A stretch of DNA of 64,000 bases from Scilla litardierei. Lineage: Eukaryota; Streptophyta; Magnoliopsida; Asparagales; Asparagaceae. The notes beneath the pieces are model-generated. The model searched no databases, was not told the DNA's origin, and saw nothing but the letters and a program-made list of their open reading frames with translations. This document shows, piece by piece, positions 11,970 through 22,990 of the stretch; position 1 is the stretch's first letter; the number at the start of each line of letters is the position of its first letter. The position numbers and the translations under genes are program-made. The stretch spans positions 134,738,448 to 134,802,447 of the forward strand of contig CM061136.1 of assembly GCA_030789695.1 (NCBI GenBank), given 5' to 3'.

Positions 11970-14049
11970 TCAGGAGAAGGCGAATCCTCGCCCTCCTCGG
12001 AAGAGAGAGGGGATGGGTGGTTGGGGGAGACTGGGGGTGTGCGGAGATGTGGAGAAAGAGGTGGAGGAATAGGTGCAGTGGTGGTGTGAATGATGGGTGG
12101 AGTGTCGGTGGTGGTGGGTGGTAGTGGAAGTAGGACGATCAGGGCTGTGGTAGAAGGGATAGAAATGGGGGGAGAAGACGTGATGGTGACGGTAGTGGGT
12201 GGCGGTGGAAGAGATCTGGAGCGCACCTGCAATTTCTTGCGGCGCACATAAACAGTGACGGTGGAGGAGGGAGGAGGTGGTGGAGGGTCGAGAGAAGTGG
12301 TCGTGAGAGGAGAAGTGGATACGGGGATGTGAGTAGATGTGGGAGGGGGGATGATCGCCTAGGTGGAGGTGAAGGTGGTGGGGATGGGTGGGATGGTGGA
12401 GGAGAAGAATGTGACGGGGGAGGTGATGGAGGTGGGGATGTGTGGGAGGGTGGAGGAGAAGATCGTTGAGGTGGTGAAGGTGGTGGTGTGGGTGGTGGTG
12501 TGGGTGGTGGTGGTCCGTGGAGGTGAGTGAGAAGGCGAAGAATGACGGCCACGGTCCTCTCAAGTGCGAGGAAGCGTGGGTGAGTGAGAAAGGAGGGCGG
12601 TGATGGGTCCGAGGGGGTAGAGGACATGACGAGATCACGGAGGACAGCGACCTCCCTCTCAAGAGCAAGACGGGTAGAGACCTGGAGGCGACCCAAGGAA
12701 GTGGACTGACGTGAGGCGGAAGTGGTGCCGGCAGGTGATGTGGAGGTAGTGTCGGTGGCAGTGGTCATGCCGGCACTGGACACGAGGCCAGAGATGGCCG
12801 CAAAGAGATGCTCAGAAGTGATGGGGCCATGAGCAGAAACAGGGTGACTCGGGCCAGCCCCAATATCTCCCCGGGACGCAGGAATATCCTGCTCGCCTAA
12901 GTGGGCGACAGGGGAAGGTGGTCTGCGCGCGTCTGGGGGAAAGAAAGGAAGGTGCAACCCCGCTAGAAACTCGGGATCGGGCGGAAAAGTCCAATCCGCC
13001 ACGATAGTAACAGTCATGCGAGCGGGGTTGGGGAGAATGGTGTAGGGGCGAGGGGGGTGGCTGTAATTGAATTCGAAGCGACCATCGGGGCGGGGCCTAA
13101 TCATATGAATGTGCCGAAGGACGTCAAGATCTAGAAGTGAGGGTCCTGCGGCAGTAGGAAGATTTTGGGGGATGTGAATGTTAAACCGGGGGGAAGAAAC
13201 AATAATAGTGATAATGTCCCCACAACAGATCTTGCCCTTCCTGGCCATGCAAATCTCGAGAAGCTTGTAAACAAGCCAATCGCCGGCATGGACAGGGACA
13301 GTAGGGGCCCTAAAGCTAACTCCATCATCATCACGAACAAAGGGGAAGGTCATGGTCCAGAGAATAAAAAGATCGAGGATAGTCACGGTGCCTAACTCAC
13401 CCCGCGGGAAAAATGCAGAGGATATGATCCTATGGGCCAGACGAAATATGGGATGGATGATGGAGGAGGCCTTGGCCTTACCCCTGGGATAGCGAGGGAG
13501 TATGGTGAGGCGGAACCCAAAGTTATCGATGTCAAATTCCAGGGGATATCCGTAGTGTCGGATAGCGTCATTCCCGAGAATAGGGAAACCAAATATATCG
13601 CAGATGGTATCCAGGTTGGTGCGGATGGTTTGGATACGCCCCCGGAAAGTGACGGTCGACCCCGACTCACAAACGAGGGAGGAAAGGAATTCTAGGGTGA
13701 GTGACAGGTAGGATACCGCAGAGGTATTCAGGAAGGCCAACCAACCTAGGTTAGCAAAAAGAGCCTCGACCTCGGTGAAGACACCGAGGTCGACGTGTGA
13801 TTGGGTGTGGGCAAACTTGGTTGATAAATGCCCCCGAGTGTCTAGTCTGTGGTAGAAGTCTTTTTGCTCTTGGTTCCTAAATAGGTACCCATGCGGGCCC
13901 AACATGGGGTCCACAGGGTGGACGATAGGTGGGGGAGGGGCTAGTGTCAGCTCACGTGTGTGGGGAGGAGGACGTGTTTGTTTACGTCTCTTTCGAGACG
14001 GTTCCTCCTCCTGCATGATAACCTTCCCCTTGCCTCTCTCCCGGGCCAT
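11970..14049 (-). pseudogene. Athila ORF (internal_A copy), frameshifted
   Basis: Met start MARERGKGK at 14049; a longer frame to 14115 adds an unlikely hydrophobic leader. It is a close homologue of the intact copy at 28177-30261: basic N terminus with SRKRRK, a conserved globular middle (FGFPILGNDAI, AHRIISSAFFPRGE), then a Pro-rich tail of PPPSPPP/SPPPSH repeats. A run of six G at 12345-12350 replaces seven in the other copy, shifts the frame in the tail and stops it at 12139. The old C terminus SPLSSEEGEDSPSPDF remains in another frame ending at 11970. It belongs to the plant Athila ORF / putative plant transposon protein group; biochemical role unknown, position env-like. Confidence 0.75.
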
Positions 14050-14510
14050 GTGTGCGTGTGGGTGATGCAAATGAGTGCAAAATACTATTGAAGCACACAC
14101 ACACACGAGTAACAAAGCAAATTAAATATCTAGGGTAAAAATCGAAATTTGAGAAGTGGAGCGAAGTTACCCCGTAGAAATGTGAGCTCCTCACTTGTAG
14201 ATGACCCAATGCCATGCAATGGGAGAAGTGTGGAGCCGCGGCACTCTTTTTCAGCAAAAAAAATTCGAAAGTGGGGGTGGATGTTGGGGATTAGGGTTAG
14301 AAGAATGCAAAATAGGAGAGAGAGAGAGAGAGAAATAGATGGAGAGATGCAAGGAGAAGGTGGAGAGATGCAAGGAGAAGGTGGAGAGAGAGGCTAATGG
14401 AGGAGTGGAGGAAGTGGGAGGGGAGTTTTTGGCCATTGGGAGGAGCTGGAAGGCGAAACGACGGCGAACGAGGTGATCGGGCAAGGGGCTGTGAACGGGT
14501 GGATCGGGGG
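14050..14510 (-). other. Leader between internal TATA and Athila ORF (internal_A)
   Basis: CT-rich on the minus strand with TCTCTCTCTC runs and a duplicated 19-bp GAGATGCAAGGAGAAGGTG (plus view, near 14343 and 14364), as in a plant 5' UTR. No ORF of its own. The GTTAC site near 14166 is uninterrupted here; in internal_B the solo LTR inserted at the same site. Confidence 0.55.
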
Positions 14511-14878
14511 TTATTTATAGGGTTTAAGTCGAACCGATCGGGTGAGAAGTCACCCGATCGGTTGACTTTAGGTCGTAATTTTTGGCTGAAAAAGTGCTAC
14601 AGGAGAAACGATCGAGTGATAACTCACCCAATCGGGTGGCCGCTCCATAGATTTTCCTGAAAGTTTAGGGTTTCTCACCCGGTCCCTCAACCGGTCTCGC
14701 TTCTTGTCACCCGGTCGGTTGACAAATCCCTGAAATTTTCCCGGGAGTTTCCCCAGGTCACCCGGTCTGCTCACTCGGTCTCTTCTTTCTCCACCCGGTC
14801 GGTTCAATTAGTTACTGATACGGCTGTTAGCTGATACATCCCAACCGATTGGGTGAGTTATCACCCGATCGGTTGGGG
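14511..14878 (-). promoter_or_regulatory. Candidate internal promoter upstream of Athila ORF (internal_A)
   Basis: Minus-strand TATAAATAA at about 14511-14519 is preceded by an array of the same palindromic family found in the LTR U3: sites near 14532, 14550, 14620, 14679, 14715, 14757, 14795, 14843 and 14862, variants of CACCCGATCGGTTG. It repeats the LTR order (array, TATA, pyrimidine-rich leader) but lies inside the element, 460 bp before the ORF start. I infer a separate transcription unit for the Athila ORF; there is no expression evidence here. Confidence 0.55.
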
Positions 14879-15323
14879 TCTTGTTTTCTGCAAAAACCCA
14901 AAAATCGCCTAAATTCCACGACGGAAGTTGTTGCGGCTGGGTTTATTTATAAAAATAGATAAAATAAAGTTGAAAATAATCCTAAAAATTGAAACAAAAG
15001 TTTAGAGCATGGGTTGTCTCCCATGAAGCGCTTTTGTTTAACGTCGTTAGCTCGACGCTCGTTGATGATGTTCATGGTGGGCGATACGGGTGATGCCCGA
15101 AATGCGGCATCGCTTTAGATTCTCCCTTTGGCGTAGTCAGCGGCGATAAAAGAACTTGCTAGACTACCCTCCCTTTGTTGATAGGATCCGGGGGCTTCTC
15201 CCTCAAATTGGCGTCTACCGCCATCTTTTTCAGGATCCGGACCTCATCACCGGTGAGGTCCATGGGTTCTTTTCCCTTTCTCCTCGTAGGAGGAGCCTTA
15301 GGGAATCCATGAGGGATCACAGG
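14879..15323 (-). other. Spacer where pol would be expected (internal_A)
   Basis: Only about 0.45 kb separates the end of gag-protease from the internal array; no RT, RNase H or integrase sequence is present. It contains the conserved hairpin at 15008-15025. Confidence 0.7.
15008..15025 (-). other. Conserved hairpin downstream of gag-protease (internal_A)
   Basis: Six-bp stem CATGGG/CCCATG around loop TTGTCT (minus RNA loop AGACAA), about 300 nt after the gag-protease stop and beside AAGCGC. TE1 has the same loop with a different but complementary stem at 34167-34184. That covariation argues for a selected RNA structure. Function unknown; packaging, splicing or translation control are possible. 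Confidence 0.6.
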
Positions 15324-17807
15324 TCATGCGACCGCCTCATCAGCAACTTCATTCTTTGGGGGGCCAACTTGCTCTCCAAGGTCCCCCAAGCTATCGGGAG
15401 GATTCCTTGAGAGCACTTCCCAAGCACTTGTTTCAACAGCTCTATCTTCTTCGTTCTCCAGCATACTGATACTAGGATCGTCCGGGAGATTTGGATGCTT
15501 CATCGACAAGCCTAAGTCAAATTCGACTCTTTCTTGGCCCACATTGAGGGAAAGCTTCCCATTCTTCATGTCTATCAAAACTCCGGCGGTAGCCATAAAG
15601 GGCCGTCCAAGGATAATTGTGGTATGCTTGTCTTCCGGCATGTCCATCACCACAAAATCAACCGGCACTTGTACTCCTCTCACATCGACGGGGAGGTCGT
15701 CCACTACTCCCACCGGATACTTCACCGAACGGTCAGTAAGTTGTAATGTCATGCCGGTGGGCTCTAAGTCTCCCATCCCTATTCTCTTGTACAGCGATAG
15801 GGGCATTAAGCTGACGCTCACTCCTAGATCAACGAGCGCCCTCTGGATTTGAACTTCCCCAATAGAGCAAGGGATGGAAAAACTTCCGGGGTCCTTGAGC
15901 TTGGGCGGATTTGCGCGCTGAATGAGTGCGCTGCACTCCGCCGTTAACACGACATTCTCTTTTCTAGATCCCAGTGTCACCAAGTCTTTCAGAAATTTGG
16001 CATATGAGGGGATCGTCTCGATGGCCTCGAGGAAGGGGATTTGTAAGCTCAAATCTTTCACCATGGCAAAGAATTTGCCATACTTCTCATCGATTTTGGC
16101 TTTCGCAAGCCGTTGTGGGAAAGGCACAACGGGCTTGAACACTCTTAGGTTCCCTTCCTCATCCTTCTTCTTCTCCTCTCTATGAACTCCCTCCGGAGTA
16201 GTTGGCTTTGGTGACGAAGCACCGTCGTCATTTAATTTCTCAGTCGGTCGTTCCACGACCAACGGTGCTTCGGGTCCTTTGGGGGGCTCTCTCGTAGGTA
16301 TTTGCGTTCCGCTCCTTAAGACGATGGCGGACACGTTCTCATGCTCATGTGTGAGCGCCAAGGTCCGATTTACCCCCCTAGGGTTCACCTCAGGCTGTGG
16401 CGGTAATAAATTCTGAGGTCTCTGAAGGTTCGCCACTTGTAACCCCAGCTGGGTCACCTGATCAGTGAGGACTCTTTGCCCCATCTCCAGCTTCAGATTT
16501 ATTTTCTCCTGATTGGCGATATATTGAGTCAGGAGGGACTCAACCGGAGAAATGGCCCTCTGCTGGCCGTATTGCTGCTGGGTGGGCTGCTGATTCCTAG
16601 GAGCATACTGTTGATACTGTGGCGGAGGTTGTTGTTGCTGAAATTGCTGCTGCTGAAACTGCTGCTGGGGCCTAGCCGGCTGATATATCTGCTGTTGTTG
16701 CTGAGCCGGCTGTTGATAAGGCGCACTGTAGCTAAGGTTGGGATGATTCCGGTTGTTGGGAGAGTAGGCCGGGTTGGAGTTGGTTCGTGGTGGAAAAGGC
16801 GCATTCCCTGTAGGATTGTAAAATAATGTGCTCGCCTGATCCAATGGTGGTGAGATGTCACCACCGTCGAACTCTCCAAAAACTTCGGACTCTACCGCAG
16901 CAATCTGTTGTGAACCGGTGCCACCGGCGCCTACCATTAATGCGGAGATCTGGGTCGACAGCAAGTCAAACTTGCTTGACAATTTGTCGACGTCCTCGAC
17001 TCCATGGATGCCCCCAGATCTAGGTGTGGCTCTCTCGTCACACCACCGTTCATTGTTGGATGCCATATTTTCAAGAATCATTCCGGCATCTTCTTCGCTT
17101 CTCGACATGAAGGACCCTCCAGCCGCAGCGTCCATGGAAGATTTTAAATCATCCCTCAACCCATTATAAAACAGATTTATGATCTGCCACTTGGGGAGCT
17201 CATGGTGGGGACATCTTCTCTGCATCTCCTTGTATCTCGTCCAAGCTTCATGCAAGGACTCGTGGCTGGCCTTGGAGAAGGAGGAGATCTCACTCCTCAG
17301 CTTCATGGTCTTCCCCGGGGGAAAGAACTTCGTCAGGAAAGCATTTGAGAGCTTCTCCCAGGTGTTGAATGTATTCGGGTCCTTCCCCCTAAGCCACAGC
17401 TTGGCCTTATCTTGCAAGGAGAAGGGGACCAACTTCAGTCGGATCGCCTCAGTTGTGACACCGTTTATCCGGAAGGTGTCACATTTCTCCAAGAAGGAGT
17501 CTAAATCCTCAATCGGGCTCTCCATGGCTGCACCCGAAAATTGATCCTGCTGGATCCACGTCACCAAAGATGGCTTAAGCTCGAAGCTTTGGGCCGTAAT
17601 AGCTGGAGGACGGATGGTGGAGGTGGACTCAATAGATGGCATCGAGTACTCCAGCAGAGATCCTCTCTCCATGTGAGGTGGGGTGTTCTCCCCCATGGCT
17701 TCAGGATCCTCTCTTCTTCGCTTCTCGGCGGCCAAACGCCTTAGGGTGGCGTTTATCTCTGGATCAACGGGGATCAAGTCGTCGAGACTTCTTGAACTCC
17801 TGCGCAT
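15324..17807 (-). CDS. gag: Athila-like gag-protease polyprotein (internal_A)
   Basis: About 827 codons, open throughout. I prefer the Met at 17807 (MRRSSRSLDDLIPVDPEI) because the frame upstream to 17921 is a low-complexity Phe/Ser run in the leader. Order: N-terminal basic segment; Retrotrans_gag-type capsid region (FLEKCDTFRINGV, IRLKLVPFSLQDKAKLWL, LTKFFPPGKT, INLFYNGL, about residues 85-260); Gln/Pro-rich linker (about 330-440); a KIDEKYGKFFAMVKDLSLQIPFL block; a retropepsin-like domain with ALVDLGVSVSLMP, where the DLG loop replaces DTG/DSG as is usual in Athila relatives, and IILGRPFMATAG. I see no zinc knuckle. Gag would form the particle; no RT or integrase follows, so enzymes must come in trans. 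Confidence 0.85.
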   Translation of the reverse strand: MRRSSRSLDDLIPVDPEINATLRRLAAEKRRREDPEAMGENTPPHMERGSLLEYSMPSIESTSTIRPPAITAQSFELKPSLVTWIQQDQFSGAAMESPIEDLDSFLEKCDTFRINGVTTEAIRLKLVPFSLQDKAKLWLRGKDPNTFNTWEKLSNAFLTKFFPPGKTMKLRSEISSFSKASHESLHEAWTRYKEMQRRCPHHELPKWQIINLFYNGLRDDLKSSMDAAAGGSFMSRSEEDAGMILENMASNNERWCDERATPRSGGIHGVEDVDKLSSKFDLLSTQISALMVGAGGTGSQQIAAVESEVFGEFDGGDISPPLDQASTLFYNPTGNAPFPPRTNSNPAYSPNNRNHPNLSYSAPYQQPAQQQQQIYQPARPQQQFQQQQFQQQQPPPQYQQYAPRNQQPTQQQYGQQRAISPVESLLTQYIANQEKINLKLEMGQRVLTDQVTQLGLQVANLQRPQNLLPPQPEVNPRGVNRTLALTHEHENVSAIVLRSGTQIPTREPPKGPEAPLVVERPTEKLNDDGASSPKPTTPEGVHREEKKKDEEGNLRVFKPVVPFPQRLAKAKIDEKYGKFFAMVKDLSLQIPFLEAIETIPSYAKFLKDLVTLGSRKENVVLTAECSALIQRANPPKLKDPGSFSIPCSIGEVQIQRALVDLGVSVSLMPLSLYKRIGMGDLEPTGMTLQLTDRSVKYPVGVVDDLPVDVRGVQVPVDFVVMDMPEDKHTTIILGRPFMATAGVLIDMKNGKLSLNVGQERVEFDLGLSMKHPNLPDDPSISMLENEEDRAVETSAWEVLSRNPPDSLGDLGEQVGPPKNEVADEAVA

Positions 17808-17990
17808 GAAAAACAACAAACACCCGTGAAGCGAAAAGTGGGAAAGAAACAGATAAGATAAGAAATAAGAATGAGAATAAAAATAAAAATAAGAAAATAA
17901 AAAGGAAAAAGAAGAATGCAAAAATTATCACGAGGTAGGGATATGAGCTAGACACCGGGGTTCATGAAATCCAAAAATAACAAGCACGTT
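17808..17990 (-). other. Leader between PBS and gag (internal_A)
   Basis: Minus strand is T-rich with repeated TTTTATTTT. An open frame crosses it but is compositionally biased. Noncoding leader. Confidence 0.6.
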
Positions 17991-18017
17991 GCCTCCCCGG
18001 CAACGGCGCCATAAACT
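17991..18017 (-). other. PBS of internal_A, tRNA-Asp type
   Basis: The plus strand reads CCCCGGCAACGGCGCCA, the 3' end of plant tRNA-Asp(GUC) including CCA (from memory of the tRNA family), so the minus-strand PBS TGGCGCCGTTGCCGGGG would pair with it. Between the LTR end CGTCA and TGGCG lie AGTTTA. Confidence 0.85.
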
Positions 18018-19617
18018 TGACGCCCCCCCCCCCCCCGCTTTTTGCTATGCCAGATGTGTGCAACGATAGGATCAAAGGCGTGAGATTTAAATATTTGTAT
18101 CCGCAAGCGCACGGTGTTGTAGTGTGGCTTGGGGGTCGAACTCAGGGAGGCGTGGATGTGCTTGTGTCAGAGAGGATCAAATTCACCCCATGGGCGAGCT
18201 AGCCCGGACCAAATGACGGTTTGTCACGGCAAACAGAATGTAAAGTATAGACAATATGAAGTAAAAACCCGGGACTTTGGTTTCCACCCCCATCATGCGA
18301 TTCTCGCCGATACAGCCTACGGGTAGGATAGCGATCGGAATTAGGGTCTAATGGTGAGACGTTGCCTCTGAAAGTGGTACCGGCGTCCCATGGGCCCGAT
18401 ATTCCGGTCGGTGCCCAGGATGATACACCGGACTTCCCGGGTTCGATCAGTGGGCACTCCAGTGTCCATTAACACTGATCGACTCTGGAAGCACTAAGCT
18501 CGCAACGATAACTCCCAACGTCTCATCCTGCCGCTCCCGCGCGCTAGGATTCGGCGTCTACGCTAAGGGCGTGAGCTATGGCTAGGGAGTCAACCGCCAA
18601 GTTTATTCCCCCTTGGCCCGACGGTTAAAGGCGGTCTTTTTCCCGTCGATGACAATGAAACACCCCGCGTAACCGTTAGATTCCTAATCCCTATCGATTT
18701 CCTAACCCTATGGATGCATCGGGGAGAACCCACGAAGGGGTTTTCACCAAAATCCCGGATTCGTGAACTACTCACACATATTTAAGAAAAAGCGATCTAA
18801 ACAGAAATCGACCGTAAAAATCATGATCCGACAATAGAAATGCAATAGTAGTAAAGCAATTAAGATAATACTAAAGTTTGACAAAGATCTGAAAACTTAC
18901 AAAAACTGGGAAATTACAGCTGTCACAAAATGAAGAAAACAGTAAAAAATAACCAACTCCCGAATCTGGGAAACCTAGGGTTCTATTTATAGAAAACGAC
19001 ATCACCCGATCGGTTGACAAGTCAACCGATCGGGTGAACCGCTTCACAGAATAACAGCGCAATGCGGGATTTCACCCGGTCGGGATGAACCGGTCGGTTG
19101 ACAAATTGATGCGGTCGGTTGGATCTTGGTGCCGAACGGGTGAGGAGACCGGTTGGATCTTCGTGTCTTGGCTGTTGAAATTCAGCTACAGGTGAACCGA
19201 TCGGGTGAAGGTCACCCGATCGGTTGGCAATCAGCTTCGAATTTCCAGAGACTTTGAGCTTTTGACCCGGTCACTGAACCGACTGGGCGACTTCTCATGA
19301 GCTCCAAGCTGCGTCCGGGTGGTGCACGCGTGCATCACCCGATCGGTTGAAGATGATCAACCGATCGGGTGAGGGGCTGAAAGATGCAATCTTCGTCGTT
19401 TGACCCCCTGGATCATGCGTGACTCCTCCCGTTGCTCCGGGGACACATGATATCATCGTTTTTTCCCCATATGCCAGCAAACTTCTGCAAAATACGGAAA
19501 ACACGGAAAAGTGAAAGAAAACAAGAAAACACGAGAAAACGAATATAGGACGGCGGTAAAATACGAAAAAACACGGAAGAAAACGTGCGTAAATATATGA
19601 AATATAAACACACGTCA
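18018..19617 (-). repeat. LTR_B (middle LTR of the array)
   Basis: 1600 bp, near-identical to LTR_A. It acts as 5' LTR for internal_A (PBS at 17991-18017) and as 3' LTR for internal_B (PPT at 19618-19635). An LTR with a PBS on one side and a PPT on the other is the signature of a tandem array. Confidence 0.92.
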
Positions 19618-20058
19618 AAATCCCCCAAGCTGAACTCTTCCTCGTCCTCGAGGAAGACGAGTGAGAGTAGGAGCTCGGGGAGGAAAAATAGAGAGAAAGA
19701 GAGAAAAAGAAAACTCTATATCCTAGATCGCCCGTCAGGGCCAACAAAATCAAAAGACACACCAAGCAAGCAAACGCCAAATCACATCACTAAACCAAAG
19801 AATACGAGTCCAGACAAGTGCCGTGGGCCCACGCGGTGAAGCGCGAGTGAGTGTGGTCGTGTGCTAGCAGACGGTGTCACTATATACGATGTGCGATAAA
19901 GCTCGATATACACAAATCCAGGAAATGACCCAAATATCGATTCGAATCGAATAAAGCGGTGAATATATAGTTCAAGCATGCATAAGAATAGAGAGAGAAT
20001 CGAAACATATCATGCATCAGGGACTCCACAACTAGGGTTAAGGAAATCACCACACTAT
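19618..20058 (-). other. PPT and first part of internal_B 3' region
   Basis: Same sequence as 10308-10750 of internal_A: PPT, then noncoding DNA, ending at the insertion site ACTAT of the copia element. No gene. Confidence 0.85.
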
Positions 20059-21787
20059 TGTAGTGCCCTGTGGTAGCTACTGCACACGTACTAGAGGGGG
20101 GGGGGTGAATAGTACTTAAAAATAATAGAGAGAGTTATTCGTAATTATTGTGCAAGAAACAAACGACAATGCGGAATTAAACAATTTTCAACAAGAATTA
20201 AAGACATACGCAAACAAACAATATTACTGGGTTCGGATCCACCCAAGTCTCCCCGACTTGTTCCCGGTGATCCTACGTCCCAACCACCCGGATCCCCTCC
20301 GGATACTTGAGTTAGCAACCCTAACTCAAGATTTCCACTATGAAATACTTGTGAACAACCTTCACAAGTCAAATCATACAAAAGACATGTGACTCCCACA
20401 AACCGGGATCACAACCTCTCTCACAACCGAGAGACACAATTCAAATACGATTGAAATGAAATAAACTCTTACCTTACAATATCCTATGCCTTGAGTATAC
20501 TTACCAAATTAGGGCAAAGATGGATTTTGAGGAAGAGGATGTCACCAAACCCTAGCTTCAAGAAGATGACCAGCAAAGGAAGCCTAGGGTGGAGTATGGT
20601 GACTAGGATCAAGCTCTTGGCTTGAGAAGCTCACAAAGGAGAGAATCACTCTTGAGGAATTAGGGCTTAAGGTGTTAAGGGAGAGATTCTCGTGAGGGAG
20701 AGAGAGCTTTGAAATAGCTTGGGAGAGCTATTCTCTTAGGTCTGAAATTGCTTGGAAATAGGACCTCTAACCTTGCCTCAAACGAATCAGGATTCTATTT
20801 AAAGGGGCAAGAGAAATCGAGTTTGAAAGAATCCCAACGGCTCTATTCTGAAGCAGACTAGTCGGTCAAAGAAGGATCACTGACCGACTAGTTCATCAAC
20901 TAGTCGGTCGGTGATACAACGTAGACCGACTAACGGTAGAACAGCCAAGAAATCGAAGTACAGGCAAAGACAACTAGTCGGTCTAAGAAGACTTGCCGAC
21001 CGACTAGGTTCACAACTAGTCGGTCGGTGAATGACCTTTGACCGACTAACGTCGAAATAGAATAGGTTGACTTCAAGATGACTTAGTCGGTTTAAGAAAA
21101 AATGCTGACCGACTAGTTTCTCAACTAGTCGGTCGGTAAACGTTCTTTGACCGACTAACTCGAAACAGTAACTCAGGCTGTACAGAGGCAGGCTCAACTA
21201 GTCGGTCTAAGAAGGATTCCTAACCGACTAGATCGTCATCTAGTCGGTCGGTGACTCTTCTTTGACCGACTAATTGATCAACCTGGAAAGAGCTGAATAT
21301 AGCAAGGCATCTAGTCGGTTCATGTAGAGTTGCTGACCGACTAGATCGTCATCTAGTCGGTTGGTGACTCTTCTTGAACCAACTAACATGCACTCGAAGC
21401 TGAGGGAAGAAGCGATAGGCTTCGGGAAAGTTTCTAATGGCTTCTATGAATATCCTAGCTCTAAGATATGAGCGAAATGAAGTATAAAATGTAAGTCCTA
21501 CTCAAGGCTTAACATTCTAATCTATGAAGCTAGAAGCTTATAAAATAAACCTTACGAGCCGTCTTCAAAGCTTCAATCTTCATTCCTCTTGACTTCAATA
21601 AAACTCCTTGAGCTTCAACGAAGCTCCAGGCACACGATCACGCGTATTGAGAAGTCTTGAGGCGTCGCTTTTGATGTTCGTATTCTTTTGGCGACGAACT
21701 CCATAACTGCGCTCACAAATAAGTTAGTATACATTATTTATGTTTGCTCATCATCCAAAACCAAATCCGGGGAATCATATCACAACA
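20059..21787 (-). repeat. 3' LTR of copia element
   Basis: 1729 bp. Minus-strand U3 contains five units of about 114 bp with TAGTCGGT motifs, then TTTAAATAG (plus view CTATTTAAAG near 20798) as TATA-like box. A G-run near the left end differs in length from the other LTR. Confidence 0.95.
20856..21400 (-). repeat. Five ~114-bp tandem units with inverted TAGTCGGT motifs in copia U3
   Basis: Units start near 20856, 20972, 21081, 21195 and 21310. Each holds CTAGTCGGT, its complement ACCGACTAG after a short spacer, a second CTAGTCGGTCGGTGA, and GACCGACTAA, so each unit can form two hairpins. The second LTR has the same block at 26033-26575 and the related solo LTR has five degenerate units at 31186-31710. 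The array lies just upstream of the TATA-like box. Likely promoter-enhancer sites; some half-sites contain ACCGAC, the core of plant DRE elements, but I have no proof of that use. Confidence 0.8.
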
Positions 21788-21810
21788 TTCTCCCCCTTTT
21801 TGGTGATGAC
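21788..21810 (-). other. Polypurine tract of copia element
   Basis: Minus strand reads ATCACCAAAAAGGGGGAGAA directly before the LTR start TGTTGTG. This is the usual copia arrangement. Confidence 0.88.
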
Positions 21811-22990
21811 AAACCAACATAAATAATAATCAATAATAATGATTCAATTGAAATTTACTTACTCCCCCTGCATTGATGACACGTTAGTTCCATATTCAAT
21901 AATGTTCATATGCATCAAGCAGCGAGGGAAATATAAAATATGAGTCCTACTATTGCACATATAGGATCAAAATCCATTTTATATCTTCACTCCCCCTGAA
22001 TTCTAACACATCAAATTAGATTCATGGTAAATGTAAATTCCCTTTGAATTATTAAGTAGCACATTGTCATTATTATATCTCTCCCCCTTTGGCATTACCA
22101 AAAAGAGCGGGAGGAGACAGAACCAATGGCTAAAAAATAACACATGGGAGTCGAAGAATACGACCAAGTGATGACAAAATAACACCAATGCAAAATATCA
22201 AATGTAAAATACCGAATAAAAGCAAAGCATGTCAAGGAGACCAAAGTCGAAAATCGGAAACCGAAATCATCAAACCATAGGCGAAATACCAAAAAAAACG
22301 AAAATCGAAAACCGAAATCGAAAACCGAAATACGAAAATACCAAAATACAAAATCATCAAGCCATAGGCGAAAATCGAAAACCGAAATCATAAAATCATC
22401 GGTGAAAATCGAAATACGAAATCATCAAGCCATAGGCGAAAAACGAAATCCGAAATCATCAAAACTCAAATCGATTTCACTTATTGAGTTTTGGAACATA
22501 CTCTCCAAAATCAATAGAATGCATGGAAAACAATTCTATGTTTCCATAGAAAGAATTCTATTAAATCCATAAAATCGTCAAACGACGAAATCAACATCAG
22601 AGACAAAAATAATCCGATGTGCATACTAAATGAAGCAAAATGATACCAATCGTAATATATTCTACCAATGGATACCAATGAGAATCAAAAGTATGAATAT
22701 ACTTACAACATTACGCTCCCCCTACTTTGGTGCATCACTTAAGCACCATCAACTCCATTTGAATGAAAATCCTTGCAAATCAAGGAGTTGGTAGGGTAGG
22801 TATCCCATGGTGAATTTAACCTAGAGAATATCAATTTGGTATCCAAAAATCTTTTTGGATCCTATGGGTTAGGCAATAAATTTAGCTAACTAATTTCAAA
22901 TTAAATGTAACCCATACAAACCACAATTGCTTTGGTACCCATAAAATGAAATTAAACTTATGGTACCAAGCAATGAAGGGTCAAAGGAAA
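21811..22990 (-). other. Noncoding 3' region of copia element
   Basis: No ORF of interest. It carries further PPT-like CTCCCCCT boxes (plus view) near 21862, 21991, 22081 and 22712, so five purine tracts in about 1 kb. It replaces the deleted pol. Confidence 0.75.
22246..22470. repeat. Degenerate ATCGAAAACCGAAAT tandem repeat
   Basis: Alternating CGAAAATCGAAAACCGAAAT and ATCATCAAGCCATAGGCGAAA modules recur through the stretch with irregular spacing. Simple-sequence expansion within the copia 3' region. Confidence 0.85.

Noticed and set aside
11970..12668. Long His/Pro-rich minus frame as a separate gene
   Set aside because: Shadow of the Pro-rich tail of the Athila ORF in another phase, caused by the PPPSPPP-coding repeats.
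20856..21400. CRISPR-like array of repeats and spacers
   Set aside because: Units are about 114 bp, internally inverted, inside a plant LTR with target duplications; no cas genes and a eukaryotic context.
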